A stretch of 64,000 bases of DNA, taken from the NCBI GenBank assembly GCA_022747635.1, contig JAKTNV010000060.1, positions 2,583,872 to 2,647,871 of the forward strand, written 5' to 3'. Numbering within the stretch: position 1 is the first letter of the stretch; every line of letters starts with the position of its first letter. This document shows positions 22,924 to 37,900 of the stretch, one piece after another. This DNA comes from Hetaerina americana (taxonomy: Eukaryota; Arthropoda; Insecta; Odonata; Calopterygidae). A program made the position numbers and the translations under genes. The notes beneath the pieces were generated by a model. The model was not told where the DNA came from and did no database searches. It was given only the letters and a program-made list of their open reading frames with translations.

Positions 22924-25900
22924 CTAATAAATAAAACAAAATTTTGTAAGACAAATATAGAGCAAAATAATATTGCAAAATCAAGTTTTAAAACAAACAC
23001 AAAATAGGGATGAAACCAGGATTTGGGGGTGAAGTCTAATTCTAACACATCCACTGATTTATGTTTTAATGAAAACAAAATCAAGGTGGGAAGCCTGTAA
23101 ACTAGCCACCCACCAAACCAATCTCATCTCCTCATATTGATGCTTGGGTTCCATGAGCATGCCACCTATGACTATTAATGAATCCCTGAAAGAAGATCAA
23201 GGAAATTGACCATGGACTTACCTTTCCATGGTACTACTACAAAATTTCAAACATCTAGATACTGCAATAAATTCAGCTATGACTTATGGCATAAATTCAC
23301 TAGGTCGGCACTTCAACCTTAAGATACTCATATGGATTAAGTATCTGCAGTAAGCCAATCCATGACATGATGCTTATGGATATAAATGATGAAGCTACAA
23401 AAAATTACAAAATTAAGAACACTCTTGTTGTCAAGATAATAAGATTGCACTAAACACTTATTTGTACCTGCTGCACATACAGGAGACGGCAGACATATTT
23501 GCAGCTAATTGTGCAATTTGAGAGTTTTCTGAAAAGTTTCCAGCTTAATAAATAAGCAAGATATTTTTTCTTCAAATTTATTTTCATTTCTCAACATTGT
23601 ACCCTTTTCAGTTGATACACTTTCTCCAGCGACGCTCCAACTTTTTTAACCCTTCCAAATAGTAGTTGAAATCTTTCTCCACACAATAGGCATTTACAAA
23701 TGCAATAACCTCTTCGCCCAATGAAAATCTCTCTCCCCCAAGGGAAACCTAAAGGCAAGGAAATAAGAAAAGTTGTTGGGGCCAGGTCTGGAGATTAGTC
23801 AACCAACTCAAAGAGCAATTTGTGAATTAAAGCCATGGCAACCAGCCAAGTGGGAGCAGGTGCACTGTCCTTATGGAAAGGCATTTCTTCTTCTTCAAAT
23901 GCGGTCCTCTTTTAGTAATTTCTGCCTTCAGTTTGTCAAGTGATGATGCGTAATACTCTCCCATTATTGTTTTACCTTTTGAAGATAAATGATGAAGACA
24001 ATTCCATGACTACCCCAAGATACAGTCGCCATCACCTTCCAGGACGATGGAAGTGTCCGACTTTTTTGTGGCAGGTTCATCACCCTAAATCCACCTCGGT
24101 GGGAATCGAGCCTATAACCTCTGGCTTGACAGGTGATAACGTTACCCCGCTACCACAGGGACCAGCAAATCATATGTCCTATTTAATCATATACTCTATT
24201 CCTTCCTCACAATGGTTCCTCAAAATGGTCTCGAGTAGTTCTGCAAGGTTATTATTTATTCCCACAGCTTCTCTGTTTTCAATTTCTTTCAACATATTTT
24301 TTCTCTCAGTTCTGGTCTTAAGGTACCCTGATTATATTCCATATCTATATCCAAATATACTGGCCTAGTATCTTAACGATATATAATCCTCTATATATTC
24401 TCTCCATCTTGTCAGAACCACTTCTTTGATCAATAATTACGCATTGCATCTCTCTTAGTGTAAATGCTTCTTCCTTTCTTACATTCTGAGATTTCTTCAC
24501 CTTCCTAAACCTCCACCCATTTGGTCCTGGCTTTGATCACTCTCCATGTTCTTGCACTGTCTTTTCCACCATGTTTCCCTTGCCCTATTGGTCACTTATT
24601 CAAGCCTTCTGCCACCTATCTCTATTCATCTCCAATGCCTGTTACTAAGTATATCGCTCCAAAAATGTTCACTCTTAAAATCTCACCCCTCACAGCCCTC
24701 AATTTTCTTTATGTTCTCTTTCCATTTCCCACTTTATGTTTTCTGATTTCCCTGTCCCTGTAATGGTCCTAACATTTGAAGTCCCTTTTCTAAATAATTC
24801 AGTCCTCTTCTGAGTCTTCTCTGCTGCTGCTGTCAGTTCCACTTGGCAAGGATTTCATGTGATGACGACTGCAGAATTCTTGCCTCTCTCACTGCCAGGC
24901 ATGACACACAGTCAGTGGGCTGGGTTCCGTAGTTGCCAAGACTCATTCATATGTGTCCATCATCATGTTGTGGGATAATTAATTGAGGTGGTTTCCCGTT
25001 GCCTTCCCCAATAGTGTTTTTAATGTGACACCATCACTAGGATTCAAAATATAAAAATAAAAATGAATATGGATTCATGTCAACCACTAATTTAAATGAG
25101 AATGAGGATTAAAATGTAAATGTTAAAAAAGGAGTAATTGAATGAGATTTGATAACAATCAGGATTCTGATTCAATCTAATTTTGGATTTGACCCATCTC
25201 TAATATAAAAATACATTTACAAGGGTTATTATCACGCTTTTAACTCCCTATCTTCTAATGGAGTGAAGAGGAATAATAATGTATTTTGGTTAATCATTTA
25301 TTTCAGAGAGACTGGTTAAAATAAAATAATGAAAAACTTCACACCTAACAACATCACGAATTATTATTTGAGCCGGGAAGAATTGAATACTACATCACGA
25401 ATCTTTATGTGAACGCATTCAAGGTTGTGAATTTTCCATGCAGTAACTTTCTCTTGCAACTCAAAATTCTGTAAATATACACTCAACCTGAACAAAATTC
25501 AAATGGTAGATGAGAGTATTTACATGCTCAATTAATTATTATTTCATTAAACTTGATTATGCCAAAAAAAGATTAATTTTAAAGGACAAAATTTTTACTG
25601 ATAATATACTTTATGACATTTTTCTTGGATTATGCATAAAAATTCTTTTTTCTCTACATATGTAGAACCAAAATGAAAATAATAACAAATACATGAGATG
25701 CTTTTGATGACAAGGCTATAGATTATAAGATCCGATATGCTGAGTGTGATCTTGTAGGCATGAAAGCCACATTGAATAATCATTAGTAAGACCAAGCGAG
25801 GAGTTTCCAATCACTGGTATCCATTGTGGGGGGCATGACATGGTTCTTGAGCAAGTTGACAAAAAAATCCATATATGTAAATTTCTCCTGATGGACTACA

Positions 25901-28900
25901 ACCGTGACATGCTAGTGTTCCAATGACTCCTTCAACTGCGCTGGTGGGAACAATGACAATGTTCCTAATAGGGCCGCCTATACCAGATAGGTCGAAGGTT
26001 AGGAGGAAACCGAAGGTAGTCCATTTCTCAGTAAGGTAACTGCTAAGGCATCTGACCCCAGTTGGGTGGCATTTTAAGGATGACATCAGGTTAAAAACAC
26101 TATCAAGGAAGGCAATGAGAAATAAACTAACATATTCATCCCAAGAAATGATGATGGATCATATTATGACCATGAGTTCTGGCAAATACTGGATTTGGCA
26201 AATGTGGCAAATGCTATGGCTGGCAGCAGAGGATGTGAACCCTCAACAGTTGTCATCACACCAAATCCATGCACAGCCAAGAAGATGACAGAAGAGGAGG
26301 AGAGAAATGGTCACCAGGGTAAAACTAGGGACATTGAATGCAAGGGCAATGCAGAGAAGAGGGCCATTGGAAAACATCAAGCGAGAGATGGTGATAGATA
26401 TGTTATAAATGAGTCTGTGCAAAGTGAGCTGGAATGAATGTGGGGATTGCCGCAGCAATGGTGGAGAAATTTGAAGAGGGCCACACAAGTTGGTACAGGA
26501 GATACTGAGGGGCGACCAGTTGCCGAAGACTGGGATGCAGAGAGAATGGTTTGAAAAAGAGGTAAAGGGATCAAGGAAGAAGAGCACATGTTCTTTGCTT
26601 TAATTTTTTCTATAATGTAACTGACATATCAGATTCAACGTACCATGAACATAGAGCAGAAACTTCAATTTCCTTCACATTTATTAAATCTTATTTTTAT
26701 ACAGCATCCAGCCTATTCTTGAAATTGTTTACCTTCATTGGAACTTGGGTGATTTGAACCTTTGAAACAGTGAACACTGGGACCTCTGGTTTGAAAAAAA
26801 ATCTCTTTGAAAAAATGGTATATATCCTAACAGTTATAGTTAATAGCAGTCTAAACATTTCCGGTGTTGTCACTCACAATTTTAGAAATTTGACCAATTA
26901 AATCCAGATTTGTAAGTACTTTAATTAGGTCAGCTCTTAACTGACCAGAAGATTTAATTTAAACTCTGATTGTAAAAATGTATAGTGACTACTAGGAAAT
27001 TACAATTGTGGATCAATACCCATCCATCAGCTTTGACGATCGGAGTGTAGTGTCCAAAGAATTTTACAACTGTTTTCTTTTCCAAATATAAGCCTGTTTT
27101 AAAATGCACCAATTTCGAAGTGTAAAAATCATTCGCCTTTCCCAGGATAATCCTGGCCAAATAGGGCCTATATTTCAGTCCAAGATTATATATACAAGCC
27201 AAATCAGCAACAAAGAAGAACTGTGACTGTGGAAAGACTGGAAATCCTGAGCAGAACTCACCATGAACATATGCCAGGAAAACATCAGATCCTACCTCAA
27301 ATTATAATGCTGCCAAATTAAAATCAAGAACATCTTGAGCATCTGCCACACTCATTAAATATGAGCCCTTGTGCTTTTTAATTGTTTCATGGGACTCCTA
27401 CAGGCACACTCCCGTTTGGGTGGATCACCCTCATGAGTTACATGAACATAAACGTACTCAAGAGTTTACAGGGATATTCCCCCTTCAGCAGAAACTCATC
27501 AATCACATTATTACCCAAACAATACGGAAAAATAAAGATTCAAACAAACTCGCACTCAGTTCTTTTGAAAAAATAATTTGTCACGTCTACCCATATCAGA
27601 AAATTATATCAAGTTTTCCATAAAGAAGGGATATTTTCCCCGAATTAAATTTTTAATGAACTATGCATGCCTTTCATTTGCTTCCATATATTTCCACTTT
27701 TACAGTAAACTAAGTTAATCATAGAGCCACAGCATTTTAATGTTTAGGAAGTATGGCAGCCATGTGGGAAACTGGCAGAGTTCTCGAAACTGGCAAATTC
27801 TATCATCTGTAGGCGATAAATTAGTTTGTTCCACAGATCATATGCCAGCGAGCCTTCATGGATTTTTTTTAGTAAGACACTCCTGTCATGTTCAAGCATT
27901 TCTTTCCCTCAACATTTTGTGTGCACCCACTTATCAACTACAATTCTAAATTTCAGGGGCATTGGTAAAGTAATAATGCATAAAAAAGTTTTAATTTCAT
28001 AAAACTTTAAGGGGAAAGCATGATGATTTTACAAAATGAAAAATGGTCACTCATTAAGCACACAAATCAAACTTTTTCTGCTGAACATTGAAGAAGTATA
28101 ATTACAATAAATAGCTAAATGATATTATCATTAGGAGTGTTCTATCCCCTTTGAAAGTGCCAAAAGTCATTCCACTTTTTGAAAACAAGGGTGATAAGAC
28201 ATGAAATTAACTTCTATCATCCAATTTCTCTGCTGAACCAATTAAACAAAATAATTGAGAAGGCATTCTATGTTAGGTTAATTTTTAACCTATAGGTTTC
28301 CAATCTCCTTTCACCATCTCAACATAGTTTTAGGGAACATAAGTCTAAATCTGCTATCAGTACATAACCCAGACTTAAAATGCTCTAGATAGCAAAATGG
28401 ACGTTGCTGCAATGTTTTTCGATTACTTGAAAGCTTTCGACTGTGTTGCCCACCAATTACTTCTCAAGAAACTACACAGGATGGGTATTCGTGACATACT
28501 TAATGCTTGGATTAAATCCTATGTATTTGATAGAATAAAACATGTGGTTATTTCTAAAAATGGTGCATCTTTTGTTTCCCCAAGTGAGGTCCTTAATCGA
28601 GGTGTTCCTCAAGGCTCTGTCCTCGGCCCTATTGTGTTTCTTTCTTATGTAAATGACCTTGTAGATAGTTTTCAACACACAAATGGTGCTACTCCCTTGT
28701 TATATGCTGATGACACAATATTATCATTATATCACCTAATTTTGATGAATTGATAGATAAGTGTAAACAGGTTAGTCACCCCTTACTTTCATTGTGTCAT
28801 AATAATTTCCTAGATTTGAATATAGAAAAGTCTCACCTGATATAATTTGCAATAAAAATAAAGCAAGCATAAGTACTTTGTAATGAATTTCATGGGGAAG

Positions 28901-31900
28901 TGATCCCATAGGTACAAAATAACAAATTTTTGGGTTTTAACATCAATTGTCAAATTTCTTGGGATGAAAACATAAATACTTTAACTAGTACGTCAAGCTC
29001 AGCCTGCTTCTTAATAAGGTCCATTAGATCCACTGTTTCAGTATCTGTTCTCGGTGCACCATACTATGGAGAATTTTATTCTCACATAGCCTATAGCATC
29101 CTCTACTGGGGTTCATCATCTAAGATCTTGGCCATTTTCAGGGTCCAAAAAAGAGCCAATCGAATTAGGACCTTTGATAAACACAATGCCTCTTCCCATC
29201 CCGTTTAAAAAATTGGATGTATTGCCAGTGCTATGTATTTATATGCTTCATGTAGTAGTACATTCAAAAAGAAATCAGAGCATGTGAAAAATTGTGATAT
29301 CCATAATATTCTTCAAGGCAGAATGAGCAGCTGCACGTTTTAAATGTACGCACAAAAAATAGAGGTCCTGGTCCAAATTTTATGGGCCTTCAACTTTATA
29401 ATTAACTCCCAGCAGAGATTAAGACCCAAAAAAGTGTGGCTGCAAGTCAATCCACTAAGGTTCTTCAAATCAAAAATTTTTTATTCAATTGCTGAATTTC
29501 TCAATAATGCCTGATATGTGTCTTGTATCCATTGCAGGTATTTTGTTACTTCACCCTGAGGTGTCCGAAATGAAAAGTAACAGTTGTAACAACTTGATCG
29601 CTGGTCAAATAAAATGTATTATTATTATTGGTCACAGGTGCTATGCATAAATTTACATCAATTTTTTATGGCTTGAAGACGAAGTTCAACACAGGTTTAA
29701 AGTTTAATAGGCCACTTCAGTGATTGCGTTTAAACAAATTTTACAAAATTCAGGAAATAAAAAAACTAAGATTCAATTAAATTAATAATATATTGCTATA
29801 TATATAATAATATATTATATATTAATATATAATTGCTTCAGATGATTAATCTTTTGTAATACTGACACAATGAAACCATAAGAAGTAAACCTTTGAAGTA
29901 GACATAAACATTCATTAGATATTTGTCCCTCGATTATTAGGGATTAATTTTGCCCAAGAAAAAAAGGACTACAGATTAGATGCACATCTAATTAATAATA
30001 TTTGGCTCATTAAAGAAATTTAAAATGGCTATTGACTGCTTGTTTAAAATTTTTATCATTAGAACATGGCGTGTACTTACCAGTAACTCTTTTCCAGCTT
30101 CAAATTCAGTCTTCAGCTGTGAGCCCAAGTCTCCATCAGGAATCTTTAAATCTTCACGAAGATCCCCATTATCAGCCATCAGACAGAGATAGCCATCATC
30201 AGAAATATCAGTAAGCTGAAAAACACAAGAAATTCATCGTTTTTTTCAGGGGAGCAGCTGCAGGGAAATCTTACAAAATAAAATGAAAGAGTGAACTGGC
30301 TTCCTCAAACTGTGCTTTAAGTAAGGAAATTGGTTCTTGCATAATCAAGAGAAAAATGTATTCATAGACTACAATGATAAATTAAGCTGTAATTGTCAAT
30401 TATGCATTCATCAAAACAGTATAATTCATCAATTATAAAAATCAAATCAGTATCATTCATCAATCTTCATGTACACAAATTTATTTTTCTGGTGATTTTA
30501 AAGGACGTCAAAGAGAGAAATGGAATAGTTGAGGCAATATCTACTAAATTATCAAAATAAATCAGAGGGATAAGAGATCATTTTGCCCATTTCGCTCACC
30601 TTCATGTGTTTCCAATCATAATTCACACAATGGTAAATTCAGTTAAACAATCTTTCTTGAGGTAAAAGTTTTGGACTTTTGCCTCCACCATTTTACCATG
30701 AAGGCATAGTGGTGCAATGTAAATATGTCATTCTAATGACATGAAATTACATAATATGCATTCAAAATAAAACCTTCCATTTATTTTTAAATATTAAAAT
30801 AAAATTTGGAAAATGTAACTTTTCTGCTAAGGGAGACAAGGACGAAAATGCAAATGAAGGGAAGTACCATTACTAAGAAAAACCTAAAGAAAAGACTCTT
30901 CATTCTCGGGATGTCACCGCATAGGCTGTTTTTCTGACAACCAACGCGGTGACATCCCGAGAATGAAGAGTCTTTCATCTGAACGCTGCGAAGATCTACA
31001 ATCCCATATCTAAAGAAAACAATTTCAATTATATGTTGACACTGGTTCAAGTACCTCAAACAGTAGCCTCCATCATTGAAATGCAAAAAATCTCATATAA
31101 ATAAAACCTTATACCTTAATGCGAGCAACACAAGTATGTTCATGACATCTTTCTTGAAAATGATTCTAGAATCTCATAGAAATTACGCACCTCTATTTTA
31201 AGGTTTACGAAATTCATTTCACTGGTTCTCCTCTTAAGGAAAATTGCCAAAACTGGCTGCAAAACTCATAAAATGGATCTCATATATGAATATATTTATG
31301 CATATATATCTGCCCTATATTTCAAACATTTAATTTTGGAACCTATCTTTTATAAATATTTTATATATCTTGGGTTGCTGAAAGTTCACACTCCTGTATC
31401 TAGTTATATGCTAGTTGTCTGAACAGATTTCAACCTCCACATGAATATGGCAGCACTCTTCAACAAGTAAGGGAATTTGTTTCCACATTTGTTGAAAGAT
31501 ACTCATCAAAATTTCAGCCATTTTGAACAAACAGCTGTTGTTTGACAATCATTGGAGTAAGTTTTAGTGACAATTCTTCCGAAAATGGAAAAAAATAAAG
31601 AATGAGCTATCATTACCCATTTGTTTTTGAAAGGAAAAAACCTACACAAATCAAAGATGAGCTGGGACTTCTGGATTTTAAGCGGCTTCATTTAAAGGCA
31701 GCCGTATCATCTTGGCTGATGATCAGCATTTGGGATGACCAAAAACCACATCAACCTGATACCATGGGAAGTTCACCAAATGGTTCTGGATGACCGTCAA
31801 ATTAATTAGAGAGGTGGCAGAGGCTATGGGCATACTGAAAGTTGTCACATATTGACTGAAGAATTGGATACACACAAACTATTTATGCGTTGGGTGCCTT

Positions 31901-34900
31901 GTTTGCTCAATTTGGACCATAAATTCATTTGAATAAGCATTTCCTATGTCGTTGGAGCAGTTAAAGCAAAGTGAGTCAGACTTTTTGCACCAATTTATGA
32001 CTGCAGATGAAACTTGGAACCACCGCTACACTCCTGAGATGAGAGAACAGTCAAAGCCTTGGACTAACAAAGGGTGAACCTGCTCCAAAAAATTGCAAGA
32101 CAGTTCTTTTTTAAAAAGATCACCTTTTTCTAAGGTGTACATTTCCTGTGCTGATTTTGCTGAGGATAAAAAAGTTCTTAGAGCTTCCTCCATTACAGTT
32201 CTTTTTGTATTTCCAGAATTTTCTGAAGGGCCATCTACATTTTCATCTACAACTATTTCACTCCACCTCCTAAGCAATCACATGTTTCAGCACATTCAGG
32301 ATTGCATGTGACCAGATAACCATCAGCACTATTCAGTCAAGAAATTATACAGGTACAAGGGTAGTTAGAAGAGACTCGGAATCACATTGTGAACAAATGA
32401 TCTGGGCCACCAGAAGAATCGAACTATTCCCAAATCTAATGCCCAGCACGAACACTTTCCATAATAGCAGTCCTTTGAATGTACTCCGCACTTCTACATA
32501 ACAGCTCAGCCATTTAAAGGCTGTGACTGTTTACTAGAAGCATATAGATTTCAAGAACGCCAACTGCGACCTCCAGTGAAACTACGATATGGCAGGAAAT
32601 TCAAATTAAAATTTGTCTGGATTTAAGCACCGCACTCTTTAGAATGAGGCATAGAAAACCTTGTTTTTTCCAAGTAATCATAAAAATATATTCAGGAGCA
32701 TTTCCATTGAATTTATACATTCGTACAAGTGAATTATTTTTAAGAATTGTATACAATCCAAGCCACATAACTTGGCAGATAACTTTGAAATAAACATTCC
32801 CAATGGGATTTTTGAAATTCATTGGTTATATATTAAATTATAAACAGGTCTTCGTCAAAAAAATAATTTCATTATTCATTAATCCTCTAATCGGAACTTA
32901 GTACCTACATGGTGCAGACCATGCTAATAGCAGTTATATATTATGACAAGGAGATAACGTTTGAATGTTTTTGAAGAGTTTAAGTGCTGCCCTCAAAATT
33001 CCTTTACAAATCCCAAAGCAAATTTTCATTAGAATGTCATTTTTACAGTGTTACTTAACCTTTCCAAAAAATTGATAACTTTATTATGATACCTTGTTGT
33101 ATTGTACAACTGCTAATCAGATAGTCTACATGTTTCCAAAAAATGAGGCTCAACTTGTGTTATCACATATGAGTTTTGACGACGTCATCATTGTACTTCA
33201 TTAAGAAAAGTTTTAACTTCTTGCTTGTATTCCCATTTCTTAATCTTTATCTTCAAATACCAATGAAATTACCAATACTTAACCTGATATTTAGTGGCAT
33301 GAGATGTAAACAAAAGCTAACTGAACTACACACTACTGACTGTCTTTCGATAAAAGTTAAATCCCATAGTTTCATATTTGACAGTTCATTAATGGACATA
33401 ATATGGCCTCTTACATTTAAGTTTCAATTAGTTTGCCAGATAACTAGCTGAGATGTTGACAGTGAGTCATAATTCTGTCCCCTTGAAGAGTTATACTTGG
33501 GACCGAACTGTAAATATTGAATCACCATGTAAGCAAAACAAATCCATTCTATCAGTATGATCGAGCAAGTTGCTGTATGAATATCTTGTCAAAATAACCT
33601 CTTCCACACAATTTAAACAACAAATTGGAACTACTACCAATTGCCTCAAATAAATTAAGAAGTTCTCTTAATAAAATTCCATTTCCATGAGCTTCACCAG
33701 GTATTGTGTGTAGACTAGGCCTTTCTACTGGCTCATAGCCCAAAATGGACATTGAAATATTTTCTATTGTTTCAGGCTTCACTTCGTGGAAGTAATTGAT
33801 ATCCATTATTGAAATAGAAAGAAAGACTCTTACTTTTCCACAGATTTTATTATACGGCACGACGCGTTTCACCGACTTGCGGCATCATCAGGTACCTGAT
33901 GATGCCGCAAGTTGGTGAAACGCATCGTGCCGTATAATAAAATCTGTGGAAAAGTACGAGTCTTTCTTTCTATTTCAATAATGGATATTGAAATATTTTA
34001 TTTAAAGGATGCTGAACAAAGGTTTATTAACACTCACCAAAAGTGATTAGGTTCAGTTTCACTGACTTAAGTCCTTAGACTGCATCAAATATGACACTAA
34101 ATGAACATTTTACATAAATTGGAATGTGATCAAATAAGTTTCATTTCAACGAGAAATGCAAAATTAAGTTTGAGAGATTGAGGCCCCAACTGCAATGAAC
34201 TTACTTTTTTAAATCAAATCTTCACCCTACATGCACAGCATTTTTATTTATTCTTGTCTTATTAAACTTGATAAACATATAAATAAAATATATACACCAT
34301 AACATTCATGCCCAAGGAATCATTCAACCTATTTAGATTTACCTTACATGCTGGTCACAACTCTGGAAGTAACTCATTTTTAGAAAATTAAGTAGAAAGA
34401 CAATATTTTTCATGAAATTCATCACAACTGCTCTTCAACTCTTCTTATCAAAACACTACACCAGTCTACATTAAAACCATAGTCAAATTTGATCATCCAT
34501 CCAAGCTTTCATTCATACCTAACAGCGTTAAAAAGGAGCCGCAAATCATGAACTTCTTAGATATAGTTTATCTTAAGTAGTAATCAAAATAGCTTGTGTG
34601 TTACCTGATAGTCTTCGCGCTTAACAAATGGAACATCCATGTTGTGGGTAGAGGGGCAGATATCTTCATACTTTTTTCCACTGAAGATATCTAGGCCAAC
34701 CAGATGCACTTTTGCATGTCCATGCTTTCCAGTTTTAGAAGTTGACATTTCAACTATTTTACACGGGCGAGACTGTAATTCAGCAATAAAATGAAGCAAT
34801 TTGTATTATTTTAAGCAAGAAAGTACCCAGAATTTTGTAATGAATTTCTCTATGTTACATCCTTAAAAGTCACCCCTAAACTGAAGTCCTTTAGCCAAAA

Positions 34901-37900
34901 GATACATTTAATGACTGAATTAAAATAGTGACTACAAAGAAAAACAAAATACTGAACTAGTAAGGGAACATTTATTATCACTGACTGCTTATAATATGTC
35001 AAAAATGACAACACTGGAATATATGATAACCTAACCCAATTGTGGAGGATGGAAATGATGGTATAATGCAAACATCATACTCATAAATATTAAATGATAC
35101 AAGGAAAAATATCAACTAAACAAATGCATACTTTCATGATGTGCAGCCACAATTGTAACATGTGGAGAGGATGAGAATAACACACAATGCTTAACAATGA
35201 AACACAATATTCTATGTATACACTCCTTTAAGTTCTCAACTGTGTAATTAATCTTTTCTAAGCAAACAGTTCTGATGGCAATAGCAGAATTCAATGATTA
35301 CGAAAGGTGTGCACCCTGAATGCAAAAAGACTAGAGGAAAGAATGAAAAGACAGCCAGGTCACTGAAAATATGACAAAATATGATTAGCAAGACAGATGG
35401 ACAACAGAACATGGAAAAATATGCATAGGAAATAAACCAAGCAATCCACATGACATAACTGCGGTCAAATTTTGGACAAAGTAATCTATGCTATGAAACT
35501 TTCTCTAAACCTAGTTTTTATGTCTACAAATACTGCGTTAATTGTCATATACAATGGATATAACATGAGGAAACAAATACTATTTCAGTGCCTTTAGGGG
35601 TTGACTCTTCCATTATGCTCACTGATTTATAAGAAGAAATTCTTACTACCAAGAGGCCTCACAGCCAAACTAGCATTTAAGAAACTTACATGACACGGAT
35701 GGGGGCGAGTTATGCATGTAGTTACTGATTTATTCGTTGCCTCAGCTTTTATACATATGCATTATAAAGGTTGGCCACTGAATTCATACTCTTATTCTTA
35801 TCTACTCCTGATTTTCTCAACCAGACTTTCAGAAAAAGTGTGTTTTGGCCAAATATTGCACACTTAATGATGCCCTAAAAATATGAACCGATTTCACCAT
35901 GACAAAGAACATCAAGGAATTCCTAATCCCCATGTTGAACTGCTAGTGTAAAAAATCCTGACTTTTTCCTCATTCTACCTGGGAAGAAATTGAGATTTTT
36001 GTAAGCAAAGAAACCAAGAAATTCAATAACTTATTTTCATGAATAAATGGCCAACCTGCAAAGAGTTTCTAATTATTGGGTATTAAGTGATCTGTAAAAT
36101 AACCTTAAGGGAAGGACCAGGTCTATAGACGACAGTTTTCATAAAAACATGGTAGTTATATCCCCATTACTCTCCAAGTACAAAAAAACCCTATAGAGGG
36201 AAGCATAAGGATTAATTAACCCCTAAAGAACATAGATAAAATCTTGGGTATCGGCCCTGGAGTCACCGGTTCAAAAACAGCCTTAGATATTTTTCAGCTT
36301 TGTAATGTTTAACTATTTGCTAATTTTGTGTTGCTCCATTTTCATTGGTTTTAGCACTCACTCTATTTTACTATCCATCAGATGGTAGGTTCTGGCAACA
36401 TAGTATAATTTTTGATGATTATTGCTGGTTTTTTTACAATTTAGTTAGTTCAATATAAAATCTTATCTTGTGCTGCTTTCTAAATAACTGCATTTTTTTT
36501 GCACTACCCTTGAGCAGGTAGCATACGATCTTTTGTGCTGGTGAGAGCTAGCGCTGGACTGTGTTTTCTCTGCGTCTACTCTTTAGGCTGAACACGAGTA
36601 GACTGGGGCGTTGATAAGGAGAGAGACAATGTATGTATTATTAGCAGAGGGTTGACATCCTTGTTAGGCATATTGAATTTCACTATAACATCACAAGTCA
36701 GATGTAAATAAACATGGTACATTTTATACATTTAAAAATTGGGAATTTTTTAGAAAGTGTTTTCAACAAAATATTAAAACTCAGATGCATACTACAGACT
36801 CAAAGTAATGATATTATCTACATTTGTAACAATGGCAACAATTTCCTATGTCTAATGTATGACAAAATATTTTACTATACATATTTTCCTAGCAAATTGG
36901 CTTGCACTTATAGGTTGGATCTATACCCATGTACCCACGACCCATAAGATGCAGACTGGAGCATATTTAGGAGTAAAAGCATTGCATCTTTTGAGCTGGG
37001 AAATGCGGTAATTGAAATTACCTTTCTTGAGAGAAAATAGCAATTATTTAAGTAGACTTCATAGGGAGTTGTCCCTGGCAGGAAACATTTAATAGTTATG
37101 AGGAGATAGAATGCGGTGTTCGGTTATGGGAGAGAGGCAGGGGAACTACAGTTTAGGCACTAGGAATGACAGAAATTAGAGAAAGCAATTAGAGTTCTGC
37201 AGGAGACAGGGTTTAACTATAACGAACCCCAGGTTTAAACACCACCAAATGCATAGGTACCCATGGAAAATATCTGGGGATTTCAGAAAGACATCAATTA
37301 GAATATATTATTATTACAAACAGATTTAGGAGCAGTGAGATTAATCCGGTTACTTGTGAGTGGTCGAGGATTATAATTTAATACTAATGAAGTATAATGT
37401 TACATTAAAAACGATAAAACAGGAAAAACAATTGAGGAAATGGAGGAATTGGAAGCATTAACTGGAATGATAACACAGCATGTTTTAGAGAAAATTATGT
37501 ATTGTAAAGGTACGAGGGTCATCCGGAAAGTAGTACCCGTTCGTGCCGCATGAAGTGCTGACGACGCGAGTAGCCGCTGGACGAGGTCAGATAGCTTCAG
37601 TGGCTTGTCTGCCTTCTCTGAGCCAAGTTGCGTGACGCTAGCATTGCCTGTGTTGTTTCTGTGATTGTTTACAATGTTTAAAAAAATTGAGAACGCCGCC
37701 AGTTGTGAAGTGAGGGCAGTGATTAAATTCCTCAATGCAAGAAACGTTCGCCCATGTGATATTCATCGCCAATTAAAGGAGGTGTATGGAGACAATGTAA
37801 TGGACGAGTCGTCTGTTCGGCGGTGGTGTCGCAACTTCAACATGGGGAGGGGGAACACACACGACGATGAGCGTTCGGAGAGACCGTCTGTCATTACAGA

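Larger units (their letters stand above)
33799..33988. repeat. Loop-less 95-bp-arm palindrome of PLE tails
   Basis: Arms 33799-33893 and 33894-33988 are inverted copies with three mismatches and no spacer, centred on GGTACC. Each arm reads outward as a PLE 3' tail: hammerhead-like core, AATAAAATC, then CTATTTCAATAATGGATAT. It lies in eIF5A intron 3. Confidence 0.92.

Noticed and set aside
22712..22984. Long minus open frame over the last eIF5A exon
   Set aside because: It runs in a different frame. The exon at 22923-22852 in the other frame gives the conserved eIF5A C-terminus and stop.
25811..26086. 91-codon minus open frame in an eIF5A intron
   Set aside because: No recognisable family or splice support. 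It may be eroded LINE 5' UTR.
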